From Chloroflexota bacterium (GTDB lineage: Bacteria > Chloroflexota > Anaerolineae > Aggregatilineales > Phototrophicaceae): a stretch of DNA of 64,000 nucleotides. This document shows, piece after piece, positions 56,976 through 64,000 of the stretch. Each line of letters begins with the position of its first letter. Position 1 is the stretch's first letter. The DNA lies in assembly GCA_026707665.1 (NCBI GenBank), contig JAPOWK010000159.1, forward strand, positions 62,001-126,000, written 5' to 3'. Below the pieces are notes generated by a model that was not told the origin of the DNA, searched no databases, and saw only the letters and a program-made list of their open reading frames with translations. The translations under genes were made by a program, and so were the position numbers.

Positions 56976-57290
56976 TCAAGGGAGGAAGCCGAACCACTGG
57001 CAGAAATTCGTTGGATTCTGGGCACAGTTTTCGGGCGCGTTCAGATATAGAAAAGTAAATCCGGCGCAAGCGAACAGTCCGCCGATGAGCAGCGCACAGC
57101 CGCACCAGGCGACTGGACCACCCTGCAAGATCTCGACCATGACCTCGATTAAGCCCGCGATGACATCGAATATGCTGCTGACCGCCTGCAGCAGGAAGCC
57201 GATTACAAAAACCGCGACGCAGAGCAATGCGCATCCGACCGCGATGAATGGCAGATGCGAAGGATCAATGTTCTGCAGCAGGTTCATCAT
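56976..57290 (-). CDS. Small membrane protein of unknown function
   Basis: A 104-residue protein with two long hydrophobic segments (FIAVGCALLCVAVFVIGFLL, and CGCALLIGGLFACAGFTFLY) separated by a helix AGLIEVMVEILQGG. A short Cys-containing tail (ENCAQNPTNFCQWFGFLP) suggests a disulfide outside the membrane. It lies 39 bases after another membrane-anchored protein on the same strand. No recognised family. Confidence 0.6.
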   Translation of the reverse strand: MMNLLQNIDPSHLPFIAVGCALLCVAVFVIGFLLQAVSSIFDVIAGLIEVMVEILQGGPVAWCGCALLIGGLFACAGFTFLYLNAPENCAQNPTNFCQWFGFLP

Positions 57291-57329
57291 CCCGCTTCCT
57301 TGTTGCGGAGCTGCATCCGGGTGGGCCGC

Positions 57330-57791
57330 CTAGCAGAACCCGCCGTAGGTCGTGACGAATTCCCAGTTGGCATCCGCGTTTTGTCGCCGATAGCAGTCGC
57401 AGAAACTGACATTCTGATTGCCACCACTGTACTGCCAAAGCAAGAATCGCACTGCCGTTTCCACGCAGAGCATTCCCCCATCCCCTTGAGAATCCGCTAT
57501 CCAGGAGTTTTCGATGCGCAGCCCTCGATCTTCACTTTCGCTAACCAGCGATACCAGCAGGAGCGGATGCGCATGAGGCTGCGGAATATCACGATGACCC
57601 AGGCGAATCTCGCCATTTGCCGCAAGATAAAAGAGAGAGCAAGGCGTCAACAAAAGGGCGAACCAGAATAGCAAGACCAATCCACAGCCCAACCTTCGCG
57701 CCCTGCGATATCTTGGAGCAGGCGGCGTCCCATCGCTTTGAGACTCTGCCTCCAATTGGGCGGCAGCCGATGGCGCTGTCGATTCAGGCAT
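57330..57791 (-). CDS. Membrane-anchored protein of unknown function
   Basis: A 153-residue protein: an N-terminal basic/disordered segment, a single membrane helix (GCGLVLLFWFALLLTPCSLFY) and a C-terminal domain of about 95 residues on the far side, with several Cys (GGMLCVETA, FCDCYRRQ, final GGFC) that could form disulfides. It is probably co-expressed with the small membrane protein downstream. I do not recognise the family. Confidence 0.6.
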   Translation of the reverse strand: MPESTAPSAAAQLEAESQSDGTPPAPRYRRARRLGCGLVLLFWFALLLTPCSLFYLAANGEIRLGHRDIPQPHAHPLLLVSLVSESEDRGLRIENSWIADSQGDGGMLCVETAVRFLLWQYSGGNQNVSFCDCYRRQNADANWEFVTTYGGFC

Positions 57792-57855
57792 TTACTGTCC
57801 TATCGTATGTACCCTGAACTGCACGCAGATTCTCGCAGCCCTTGGTTAGCGGCAT

Positions 57856-58377
57856 TCAGCTTCGTTCTTCATAAAAGCGCAGCACGATATTGTCAACAGC
57901 ATCATAGCTTACATGCGCGTTCATAGGCGGCTGATCATCTTCCATGGCGAAGATCCTGGCGAGCAACTCGGGCAGGTCTTCAACTAAGTCAAGTTCAAAC
58001 ACCTGGTCTTTCGCAATCCATTCCAGCTGGCCTTCTGGGCAATCTTTGCGCGCGTCTCTCGTATCGCTGATCGCCGTGTAGACAAACAGCAGGATTCCCG
58101 TCGCTCCACCCGCATCAATATTGTGAATGCTGCGCAGACGAAGCGAATGCACATACAAGCCGCTCTCCTCCACTATCTCCCGCAAGGCGCCGCTATAGGG
58201 GTCTTCATCGCGCTCAATGTGACCGCCCAGGCCATTATATTGATTGGGGAAGATTCGTCTGTGAGCCGCTCGTTTCATGAGCAGCACATCGTCGCCGTTC
58301 ATCACAAAGGACAATGTGCGCGGCAAGGTCAGCCAGCGAGCCTCAGTCAGTTCCGCGCCTTGTTCGCTTGCTCCCAT
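57856..58377 (-). CDS. Nudix hydrolase
   Basis: A 173-residue phosphohydrolase acting on nucleoside-diphosphate-X compounds (8-oxo-dGTP-like substrates are usual for this architecture). A perfect Nudix box runs GHIERDEDPYSGALREIVEE followed by SGL (GX5EX7REUXEEXGU). The N-terminus reads LPRTLSFVMNGDDVLLMKRA, like MutT-type 8-oxo-dGTP diphosphatases. ATG 58377 has GAGGAG 7 bases upstream; the frame extends to 58521, but that part overlaps the divergent ParB-like gene. The specific substrate is unknown. Confidence 0.85.
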   Translation of the reverse strand: MGASEQGAELTEARWLTLPRTLSFVMNGDDVLLMKRAAHRRIFPNQYNGLGGHIERDEDPYSGALREIVEESGLYVHSLRLRSIHNIDAGGATGILLFVYTAISDTRDARKDCPEGQLEWIAKDQVFELDLVEDLPELLARIFAMEDDQPPMNAHVSYDAVDNIVLRFYEERS

Positions 58378-58477
58378 TTTCGAGCTCCTCGGCATTCGCG
58401 TGTGCCTCGTACAGTTGTCCCTCAGCCACCTTAATGTTAGGCTATGCCTGTAAAGGGACATTTTACTCGATACCGCG

Positions 58478-59296
58478 ATGATTTCGAATCCGGTCAGTGT
58501 GCCACCGCCAAACCTGCGCATTGTAGGCGTTGAAGAAGTGCTGCCGCACGAAAAAGGCGATTTTCAGCGGTCGCAGCCGCTCATGGAACGCTTGAAACGA
58601 GCCGAATATTTTACCAATCCGCCCGTTGTAGCGGACCTCACTAGCGATAAATATATACTGATGGACGGCTCCAATCGCCATATTTCGATGAAGTCTCTCG
58701 GATTCGAGCACATCATGGTTCAGATCGCGGACTATGAATCCGACTTCGTTGAGCTTGGGGTCTGGCAGCATATCGTCGCTGACTGGGACGCCCAGCGATT
58801 CCTGCGCATGCTGGACGACCTGGATCACATTGAGGTGAGAGATGGCTGGGATTCGCTTGCGGCGGCGCAGGTGCTGCTTCGCGGAGGTCCCGTCTATGGT
58901 ATTCACGCTGTCGTTGACAGCCTGGCGCAGCGCAACGCCACTTTGCGGCGCGTGGTGAAGTCTTATCATAGCAATGCAGCGCTCTATCGCACACCGCTCA
59001 CGGATCCTGGTCTGATCTGGTCGCTGTTTCCCAGTGGCGTCGCGCTGGTCATGTTCCCTCCCTATCAGCCGCAAGACATCATCGACGCGGCGCTGCAAGC
59101 CGCGTACTTGCCGCCCGGCGTCAGCCGCCATATCATCCATGGCCGCGCGCTCAATCTCAATTATCCGATGGCGAAATTGCGCGCGCCGCTGTCGCTCGCC
59201 GCGAAGAATGAACAGCTGCAAGCATGGCTGCGAGAACAATACGCCAGGCGCAGCGTCCGCTACTACGCCGAAGGGACCTATCATTTCGATGAGTAA
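58478..59296 (+). CDS. ParB/Srx-fold protein (SerK/SbnI-like)
   Basis: A 272-residue protein. The N-terminal half has the ParB/sulfiredoxin-like layout: LRIVGVEEVLPHEKGDFQRS, then PPVVADLTSDKYILMDGSNRH, in which DGSNRH takes the place of the DGHHR loop of ParB-like serine kinases (SerK, SbnI). The C-terminal half (residues about 130-270) is less familiar and ends with an aromatic SVRYYAEGTYHFDE. ParB-fold proteins of this type can be free-serine kinases, nucleotide hydrolases or DNA binders; the activity here is open. It begins a run of five close-spaced genes, the next starting 6 bases downstream. Confidence 0.65.
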   Translation: MISNPVSVPPPNLRIVGVEEVLPHEKGDFQRSQPLMERLKRAEYFTNPPVVADLTSDKYILMDGSNRHISMKSLGFEHIMVQIADYESDFVELGVWQHIVADWDAQRFLRMLDDLDHIEVRDGWDSLAAAQVLLRGGPVYGIHAVVDSLAQRNATLRRVVKSYHSNAALYRTPLTDPGLIWSLFPSGVALVMFPPYQPQDIIDAALQAAYLPPGVSRHIIHGRALNLNYPMAKLRAPLSLAAKNEQLQAWLREQYARRSVRYYAEGTYHFDE

Positions 59297-59302
59297 TTTC
59301 AG

Positions 59303-59740
59303 ATGAGCCAATCGGTCGACGACGTATTGCGCAGCGCCAGCCTGTATAGCGACGGACAGCGGTACCGCATCCTGAAACTGCCGCCGAATGCGATCACGCT
59401 AGCCGCCGGCCTGGTAGCGGAAATCGGACAGCCCTTCTGCGCCTTCATCGTGGACAAGGACGAAGTGTCGGTGATAATTCCTGCAGGAGCGGTAGCGGCC
59501 TTCGACACTCGACTGCGCGCCGCAAGCGTGAGCGCTGAGACATATCGCTTGATCACATTGGAGGCAGTACTGGATCCGGTTCTCGTTGGCTTGCTGGCGC
59601 GGATCACTGATGCGTTGGCGACAGCCGGGATACCGATACTGACATTCGCCGCTTATTCGCGCGACCATATCTTTGTCCCGCAAGACGACTTCGACAAAGC
59701 CATTCTTGCGCTGCAGACTCTACAAGGGCAACGAGCATAG
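59303..59740 (+). CDS. ACT-domain protein (CASTOR-like amino-acid sensor fold)
   Basis: A 145-residue protein. SVIIPAGAVAA and the second-half pattern VLDPVLVGLLARITDALATAGIPILTFAAYSRDHIFV resemble the tandem ACT-like fold of CASTOR and related small bacterial proteins, which bind amino acids. It may sense a ligand for its neighbours; whether the ParB-like product acts on the same amino acid is inference. It is followed 2 bases later by the next gene. Confidence 0.65.
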   Translation: MSQSVDDVLRSASLYSDGQRYRILKLPPNAITLAAGLVAEIGQPFCAFIVDKDEVSVIIPAGAVAAFDTRLRAASVSAETYRLITLEAVLDPVLVGLLARITDALATAGIPILTFAAYSRDHIFVPQDDFDKAILALQTLQGQRA

Positions 59741-59742
59741 AC

Positions 59743-60105
59743 ATGGAAATCAACCTGTTCAATGACGCCAGTCTGGCGCCCCAGCCGCGACATAAAGTCA
59801 GAATTGAAGACTTGAAAGTCGCGCCCTATAGCGATCGATTTCGCGTCAAAGTCAATCTCAAGCTGACGCCTTTTCAAGAACGTCCCAATCTCGCAATCAC
59901 CGCGCGCCGGTCCGATGGACTGCTGGTGAGCGACCTGGACGTCATCGCCACGATGCATTTCGACAATGAATTCACCATGCACCTCCGTGGAATCGACGAC
60001 CCCGAAGGCGACTATACGCTGACCGCCGAACTGTATTACGAGACGCGGAATCCGCCGCAAGATAAGCGCCAAGTCGACATCGCAATTCCTGCGGTAACCG
60101 CGTGA
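59743..60105 (+). CDS. Small beta-rich protein of unknown function
   Basis: A 120-residue protein with alternating beta pattern (RFRVKVNLKLTPFQERPNLA, MHFDNEFTMHLRGIDDPEGD, YTLTAELYYETRNPPQ), suggesting an immunoglobulin-like or C2-like sandwich. There is no signal peptide or C-terminal Gly-Gly tail, so it is not an evident ubiquitin-like modifier, despite lying next to a JAMM gene. Its stop overlaps that gene's start by 1 base. Family not recognised. Confidence 0.6.
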   Translation: MEINLFNDASLAPQPRHKVRIEDLKVAPYSDRFRVKVNLKLTPFQERPNLAITARRSDGLLVSDLDVIATMHFDNEFTMHLRGIDDPEGDYTLTAELYYETRNPPQDKRQVDIAIPAVTA

Positions 60106-60653
60106 TGATGAAGGCAAGGATTTCACATACGGTCGCGCGAAAGATTGCGGACCATGCGCGCGGCCAGCTGCCTAACGAAGTCTGCGGGTTGCTCGCGGGA
60201 AGGGACGCTCATATTCTTGCGGCGCATCCCTTGCGGAACGTGGCCGATTCTCCCCAGTCGCGATTTCAGATTGATCCGCGGGAGCAATTGCAGGCGTTAA
60301 AAGCGATAGACGGGGCGCAGCTTGACTGGATCGGCGTCTACCACTCGCATCCGCGCAGCGCGCCGATTCCCTCGCAATCGGACATAGAGCAATGCGCCGA
60401 TAGCGGATTGCTCCAGCTTATAGTTTCGCTTGAGCGACTGAAACCGCAGCTGAAATTATGGCGGGTCGACCGAGATTCTGTCTTCCCACTAGAGCTGGTG
60501 TACGAAACGGATAATACGCCAGTTGATGAGCTGGCCCTCTCCCCTTCGCAGCAAGCAGCCATTGTGCTTGTTGCGTTCGCTGCTGTTCTGATCTTGCTGA
60601 TCATCTCGTTTACGCTGCTGCCGCCCGCCCCCGAAATCAGACCGGCGTCTTAA
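60105..60653 (+). CDS. Membrane-anchored JAMM/MPN metalloprotease
   Basis: A 182-residue protein. The JAMM domain shows the full metal site: Glu25 in PNEVCGLLAG, His80 and His82 in VYHSHPRSAPIPSQSD, and Asp93, giving HXHX10D. Residues about 150-175 are one membrane helix (AAIVLVAFAAVLILLIISFTL) with a short tail, so the domain likely faces the cytoplasm. Bacterial JAMM proteins cleave isopeptide or ubiquitin-like C-terminal bonds, for example CysO-type sulfur carriers, but no ubiquitin-like gene is adjacent. Starts at GTG 60102, ATG 60105 or ATG 60108 are equivalent. It overlaps the previous stop by 1 base. Confidence 0.82.
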   Translation: MMKARISHTVARKIADHARGQLPNEVCGLLAGRDAHILAAHPLRNVADSPQSRFQIDPREQLQALKAIDGAQLDWIGVYHSHPRSAPIPSQSDIEQCADSGLLQLIVSLERLKPQLKLWRVDRDSVFPLELVYETDNTPVDELALSPSQQAAIVLVAFAAVLILLIISFTLLPPAPEIRPAS

Positions 60654-60673
60654 TTGTCTGGGAGTCGCAAAAG

Positions 60674-61516
60674 GTGGACGCTCTCCTGGCAGCGCTATTC
60701 GGTCTCATAGCGGGCGGAGTCGTGAATGCGCTGGCCGACGATCTGCCGGCGGGCCGAAGGCCGAGGCTGCCACGATATCCCGACGGAACCCCACGCCCGG
60801 TCCGCGCTTGGCTGGGCGTGACCGCCTTCGCGCTGCGGCTACGCTGCGCGTCTCCGTCAGCCATTGACAAGTCAATCGACGGTTGCCAGCGGCAAATGCT
60901 GTCATGGCGCTATCCGCTGGTGGAGCTTGCACTGATGGTTTTGACGATTCTCACCTATGCAGTCGCGAGAACCCGGCTTGACCGGTCCGGCGAGGAGACG
61001 CTGATTTATCTGGCTTGGGTCGCCTTGTTCGTTCTGATTGCCGTCATTGATCTGGAGCATATGCGCATCCCGCTGGCGCCGCTTTTGGCTTGCGTCTTGC
61101 TTGCATTCGTCGGCGCGACCGCATTCCCACAGGCGCTTCCGCCCTTCGCATCCATGCTTGCGGGCGCCTTCTGTGCCTTCGTATCCTTCGCGCTTCTTTA
61201 TCTGGGTGGGTGCGCATTCGCGCAATTCGCGGCGAGCCGCCAACATCCTAGGCCTGCATTGACCGCTCTTGGACGTGGCGATGTCTACCTAATGACTGTG
61301 GGCGGGCTAATCGTCGGGTTTCCCCATGTGCTCGTCTTGATGGCGTTGACGATTCTGCTGGGCGGCATCGGCGCGGCTGCCTACATGCTGACCAAGAGCC
61401 GGTCCGGCGGCTACCAGCGTTTCAGCGCCATACCCTACGCGCCCTTCATTTTGGCGTCGGTCTATTCCATTTTGCTGTTACGCGGTGAATTGAGCCAGCT
61501 GATCTTCGGGCTCTAA
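60674..61516 (+). CDS. Type IV prepilin peptidase (A24 family)
   Basis: A 280-residue membrane aspartyl protease that would cleave prepilin-like signals. The two catalytic Asp regions are AVIDLEHMRIP (about residue 125) and LGRGDVYLMTVGG (the GXGD motif), with about six helices; the N-terminal methyltransferase domain of PilD seems absent or reduced. Starting at GTG 60674, it is preceded by GGGAG 9 bases away. The last 39 bases overlap mnmA on the other strand. No pilin or pilus gene lies in the window. Confidence 0.82.
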   Translation: MDALLAALFGLIAGGVVNALADDLPAGRRPRLPRYPDGTPRPVRAWLGVTAFALRLRCASPSAIDKSIDGCQRQMLSWRYPLVELALMVLTILTYAVARTRLDRSGEETLIYLAWVALFVLIAVIDLEHMRIPLAPLLACVLLAFVGATAFPQALPPFASMLAGAFCAFVSFALLYLGGCAFAQFAASRQHPRPALTALGRGDVYLMTVGGLIVGFPHVLVLMALTILLGGIGAAAYMLTKSRSGGYQRFSAIPYAPFILASVYSILLLRGELSQLIFGL

Positions 61517-62617
61517 GTGATCCTGCGCGTCGTCGAACTTGGCAATTACGCCGCCGCCGAGGCAGACATCGCCTCGATAGGCGACCGCCGCTTGCCCTGG
61601 CGTGATATCTCGCTGGGGCTCGTCGAAAACAACGCGCGCCTGGCCACCATCCATCGGCTGAATCAACGCGCCTTGCGGCTGTGATCGGTAACGAATCTTG
61701 ACCTCAGCGCGGAAAGCCGCAACTGGCGGGGCGCCGCTAATCCAGTTGAAGCGCTCGGCGATTAGCTGGTCGCGCCCGAGTTCAGAGCGCGCGCCGACGA
61801 CCAGCGCATTCTTGAACGGGTTCATCGCCAGGACATACAGCGGCTCATGATGCGAAATGCCGAGCCCTTTGCGCTGCCCGATTGTGTAATTCGACAAACC
61901 CCGGTGTTCACCCAAGACAGCGCCTGCCGTCGTCACAATGGGTCCCTTGATCATCAGATCAGGGGCATGCGCGCCCAAGAAATCGCGATAGTCCCTGTTG
62001 CCAAGAAAGCATAAATCCTGACTGTCTTTCCGGTTGGCAAGATCCAAGCCCAGCTCGATCGCGATTCGGCGAACTTCCGCTTTAGGATATTCACCAACCG
62101 GAAACCGGGTTTTGGCTAGCTGCTGCTGCCCCATGACACTGAGGACATAGCTCTGATCCTTGTTGGGATCCAGCCCCTTCATCAATAGCCGCTTTCCCGC
62201 GGGATCGTCGGCGATACGCGCGTAATGGCCAGTCGCCAGGTAATCCGCGTCCAACGCGATCGCGTGGCGTAGCAGCCAATCGAAGCGAATGTGCCGATTG
62301 CACTCGAGACAAGGATTCGGCGTGAAGCCCTCGCGATGCTGATCAATGAAGTACTGTACGACCGTGTCGCGAAATACCTCTTTGCTGTCCAGCACATAGA
62401 AAGGAATGCCGAGTTTATCAGCCACTGTCCGCGCGACGATCATCTGATCGGGCGTACAGCAGCGGTTATGTTCTGCGCCGCCAAGCGCCTCATCCGACCA
62501 CAAGCGCATCATCATGCCGATGACATCGTAGCCGTCGCGGACCAGCAGCGCCGCCGCTACCGAGCTATCGACGCCCCCGCTCATGGCGACGACGACGCGG
62601 GTATCGCTCTTGCTCAT
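61478..62617 (-). CDS. mnmA: tRNA-specific 2-thiouridylase MnmA
   Basis: Thiolates U34 of Lys, Glu and Gln tRNAs. The 379-residue protein has the P-loop VVVAMSGGVDSSVAAALLV, the catalytic Cys in NPCLECNRHIRFDWLL and the second Cys in SQDLCFLG, with GQRKGLGISHHEPLYVLAM and the C-terminal beta barrel. It starts 4 bases before the iscS stop, so the sulfur donor gene and its acceptor enzyme are directly coupled. The 3' end overlaps the prepilin peptidase. Confidence 0.96.
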   Translation of the reverse strand: MSKSDTRVVVAMSGGVDSSVAAALLVRDGYDVIGMMMRLWSDEALGGAEHNRCCTPDQMIVARTVADKLGIPFYVLDSKEVFRDTVVQYFIDQHREGFTPNPCLECNRHIRFDWLLRHAIALDADYLATGHYARIADDPAGKRLLMKGLDPNKDQSYVLSVMGQQQLAKTRFPVGEYPKAEVRRIAIELGLDLANRKDSQDLCFLGNRDYRDFLGAHAPDLMIKGPIVTTAGAVLGEHRGLSNYTIGQRKGLGISHHEPLYVLAMNPFKNALVVGARSELGRDQLIAERFNWISGAPPVAAFRAEVKIRYRSQPQGALIQPMDGGQARVVFDEPQRDITPGQAAVAYRGDVCLGGGVIAKFDDAQDHLEPEDQLAQFTA

Positions 62618-63792
62618 GTGACGATTTCTCGCTTCAGTCTGCGCAGTTTGCCCACTGCTTCAACCAGGACATCCAGAGCATAATGTACGTCCGCTTCTGT
62701 CGTCTGGAGGCCGACTGAGAGACGCAGACCGCATAAGGCCTCCTCGGGCGAATATCCCAGCGCCAACAATACATCCGATGGCTCTGGATTGCCGGTCTTG
62801 CAAGCGGAACCGCTGCTAGCGGCAATGCCATTCAAGTCTAGATGCATCAGCAGCGCGTTCGCTTCTACGCCGGGCAATACAAAGCTGGCGTGTGATGGCA
62901 AGCGATCAGCGGGATGGCCGGTCAATTGAGCGCCGGCTATGCGCGAACAGAGGCCGTCGATCAGCTGGTCGCGCACCTTGCGAAAATGCGTCAGACGTTC
63001 CTTCGTCTCCGAATAAGCCAACTCCAGCGCCGTTGCCATACCAACGATGAAGGCGGTATTATGCGTGCCCGCTCGCCGCCCGCCTTCGTGACCGCCACCC
63101 GTGAGCACGCTGGGCAATTCGATGCCATCCTTAACGTATAGGACGCCGATGCCCTTGGGTCCGTAAAACTTGTGCGCTGAAAGGCTCAACATATCGACGC
63201 CTAGTTGCTCGACATTGAGCGACAGCTGTCCGCCGGCCTGCACCGCGTCGGTATGGAACAAGACGTCGTGCTGACGCGCTATCGCCGCCAGCTCGGCCAA
63301 ATCGTTGACGCTGCCCACTTCGTTATTGGCGTAGATGACGCTGGCGAGCGCGGCGCCGCGCCGGCAAGCATCAGCGAAGCGGTCTGGCTTGACCAAACTA
63401 TGTCGATCGACTGGAACGACAACAGGCGTGGCATCCAGCAGACTGCCCAATTGCAATACGGTGTTGATAACGGCGCTGTGTTCGACCGGAGACGTGATCA
63501 AGCGGGTCGGTCTGGCCTGCTGGCTGGCTAGCCAAGCCGCGCCGCGAATCGCCAAATTGTCACTTTCCGAACCGCAGCTGGTGAAAACGATTTCTGATGG
63601 CTGGCAATTGAGGATTTGGGCGACGCGCGCGCGCGCCTCTTCTATCGCATTTTCGCCACGGCGGCCTTGGCTGTGGCTCGAGGTCGAATTGCCGTAGACC
63701 TCGCTGAAGTAGGGCATCATCGCATCGATCACCCGGGGGTCAACCGGCGTTGAAGCCGAGTAATCGAGGTAAACTTCGCGCTTGATTGTCAT
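62614..63792 (-). CDS. iscS: Cysteine desulfurase IscS/NifS
   Basis: PLP enzyme that takes sulfur from cysteine for Fe-S clusters and tRNA thiolation. The 392-residue protein has YLDYSASTPVDPRVIDAMMPY, FTSCGSESDNLAIRG, HTDAVQAGGQLSLNVEQLG and the PLP Lys in LSLSAHKFYGPKGIGVLYVK, and the active Cys loop ASSGSACKTGNPEPSDVLLA. The Cys loop is of the longer NifS/IscS (group I) form. It starts the iscS-mnmA operon from a good promoter. Confidence 0.95.
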   Translation of the reverse strand: MTIKREVYLDYSASTPVDPRVIDAMMPYFSEVYGNSTSSHSQGRRGENAIEEARARVAQILNCQPSEIVFTSCGSESDNLAIRGAAWLASQQARPTRLITSPVEHSAVINTVLQLGSLLDATPVVVPVDRHSLVKPDRFADACRRGAALASVIYANNEVGSVNDLAELAAIARQHDVLFHTDAVQAGGQLSLNVEQLGVDMLSLSAHKFYGPKGIGVLYVKDGIELPSVLTGGGHEGGRRAGTHNTAFIVGMATALELAYSETKERLTHFRKVRDQLIDGLCSRIAGAQLTGHPADRLPSHASFVLPGVEANALLMHLDLNGIAASSGSACKTGNPEPSDVLLALGYSPEEALCGLRLSVGLQTTEADVHYALDVLVEAVGKLRRLKREIVT

Positions 63793-63882
63793 GGCAACCG
63801 TTATCTCTCAGCGAGTCCCCGGCTCGAATTCATTCCGTGCTCTATGGTTAATTGGACCTATTAGCGCTCGCTCATGCGCCAT

Positions 63883-63910
63883 TTTATACCAATCAAGCCG
63901 CCTTCTTCAA
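63883..63910 (-). promoter_or_regulatory. Sigma-70-type promoter for iscS-mnmA
   Basis: Read leftward, TTGAAG (63910-63905), 16 bases, and TATAAA (63888-63883), about 90 bases before the iscS start. Confidence 0.5.
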
Positions 63911-63963
63911 TGAACAGACTCGGCTTCTTGCGTCGCCAAACTGATTGCGCAAGCTGATGGCAG

Positions 63964-63993
63964 TTGAAAATGGGACGGCGGCTGTACTATGAT
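63964..63993 (+). promoter_or_regulatory. Candidate promoter for a gene beyond the window
   Basis: TTGAAA (63964-63969) and TATGAT (63988-63993) are separated by 18 bases, pointing rightward out of the window. Confidence 0.4.
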
Positions 63994-64000
63994 AATGACT

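Noticed and set aside
59743..60105. Ubiquitin-like or sulfur-carrier protein beside the JAMM gene
   Set aside because: No C-terminal Gly-Gly and no matching pattern; the predicted fold is a beta sandwich.
1..64000. tRNA, rRNA, CRISPR, IS or prophage elements
   Set aside because: I checked the intergenic spaces for tRNA T-loop motifs, direct-repeat arrays, transposase or integrase frames and terminal repeats, and found none; a tRNAscan or Infernal run would be decisive.

Overview
The window looks like ordinary chromosome from a Chloroflexota bacterium, most likely an Anaerolineae-type lineage. This is an inference from gene content, since no rRNA marker is present. The supporting signs are secreted proteins with Thr/Pro-rich linkers and LysM repeats, folate-dependent TrmFO, a type 2 isopentenyl-diphosphate isomerase, a polyphosphate-glucokinase-type ROK kinase, no recognisable LPS or outer-membrane genes, and many TTG/GTG starts. 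I see no rRNA, tRNA, CRISPR array, insertion sequence, integrase or prophage. Coding density is high, and neighbouring genes often overlap by 1-8 bases.

Layout. 1-4.1 kb: end of plsX, fabF, trmFO, hflX. 4.1-6.6 kb: a secreted beta-propeller protein and a THUMP-type methyltransferase. 6.6-16.2 kb: a surface-polysaccharide cluster with a DUF348/G5/propeller lipoprotein, a glycosidase-fold domain fused to an O-antigen-ligase-like membrane domain, a UDP-glucuronate decarboxylase-like epimerase, a second ligase/polymerase, GtrA, a GT4 glycosyltransferase and a membrane protein. 16.2-30.6 kb: mixed housekeeping and signalling genes (DinB, acyl carrier protein, IDI-2, HemW-like, PP2C, an orphan response regulator, flavin reductase, PPGK, L,D-transpeptidase, Asd, PheA, Hsp20, an adenosine-deaminase-like protein without its metal ligands, PyrG, a Roadblock protein). 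30.9-38.3 kb: MoxR-DUF58, sarcosine-oxidase-like, GNAT, a membrane spermidine-synthase-like protein with a DUF1461-like protein, and a Tat-type polysaccharide deacetylase. 38.5-41.9 kb: gap, pgk and tpiA. 41.9-49.4 kb: a membrane protein, a WecA-like transferase, upp, ruvB-queA, rplU-rpmA-rpmE and tdk. 49.6-51.6 kb: sucCD. 52-55.7 kb: two LysM proteins, one with an M23 peptidase domain. 55.7-58.4 kb: membrane proteins and a Nudix hydrolase. 58.5-61.5 kb: a five-gene run (ParB-like, ACT-like, unknown beta protein, membrane-anchored JAMM, prepilin peptidase). 61.5-63.8 kb: iscS-mnmA.

The genes connect in several ways. gap/pgk/tpiA and sucCD supply central carbon metabolism. IscS and MnmA together make the 2-thiouridine modification of tRNA. 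The WecA-like, GT4, ligase and GtrA proteins would build and display an envelope glycan, which the LysM, L,D-transpeptidase, M23 and deacetylase proteins would bind or remodel.

The most striking observations are: (i) ribosomal protein L31 with a C-terminal domain matching the RNA polymerase alpha-CTD, including positions equivalent to DNA-contact residues R265, N268, G296 and K298; (ii) an adenosine-deaminase-family protein in which almost every metal ligand is replaced; (iii) a glycosidase-fold/O-antigen-ligase fusion lacking the expected catalytic nucleophile; (iv) the ParB-ACT-JAMM-prepilin-peptidase run; and (v) a possible CTG start downstream of tpiA. Motif comparisons were made from memory of the families, without database searches.
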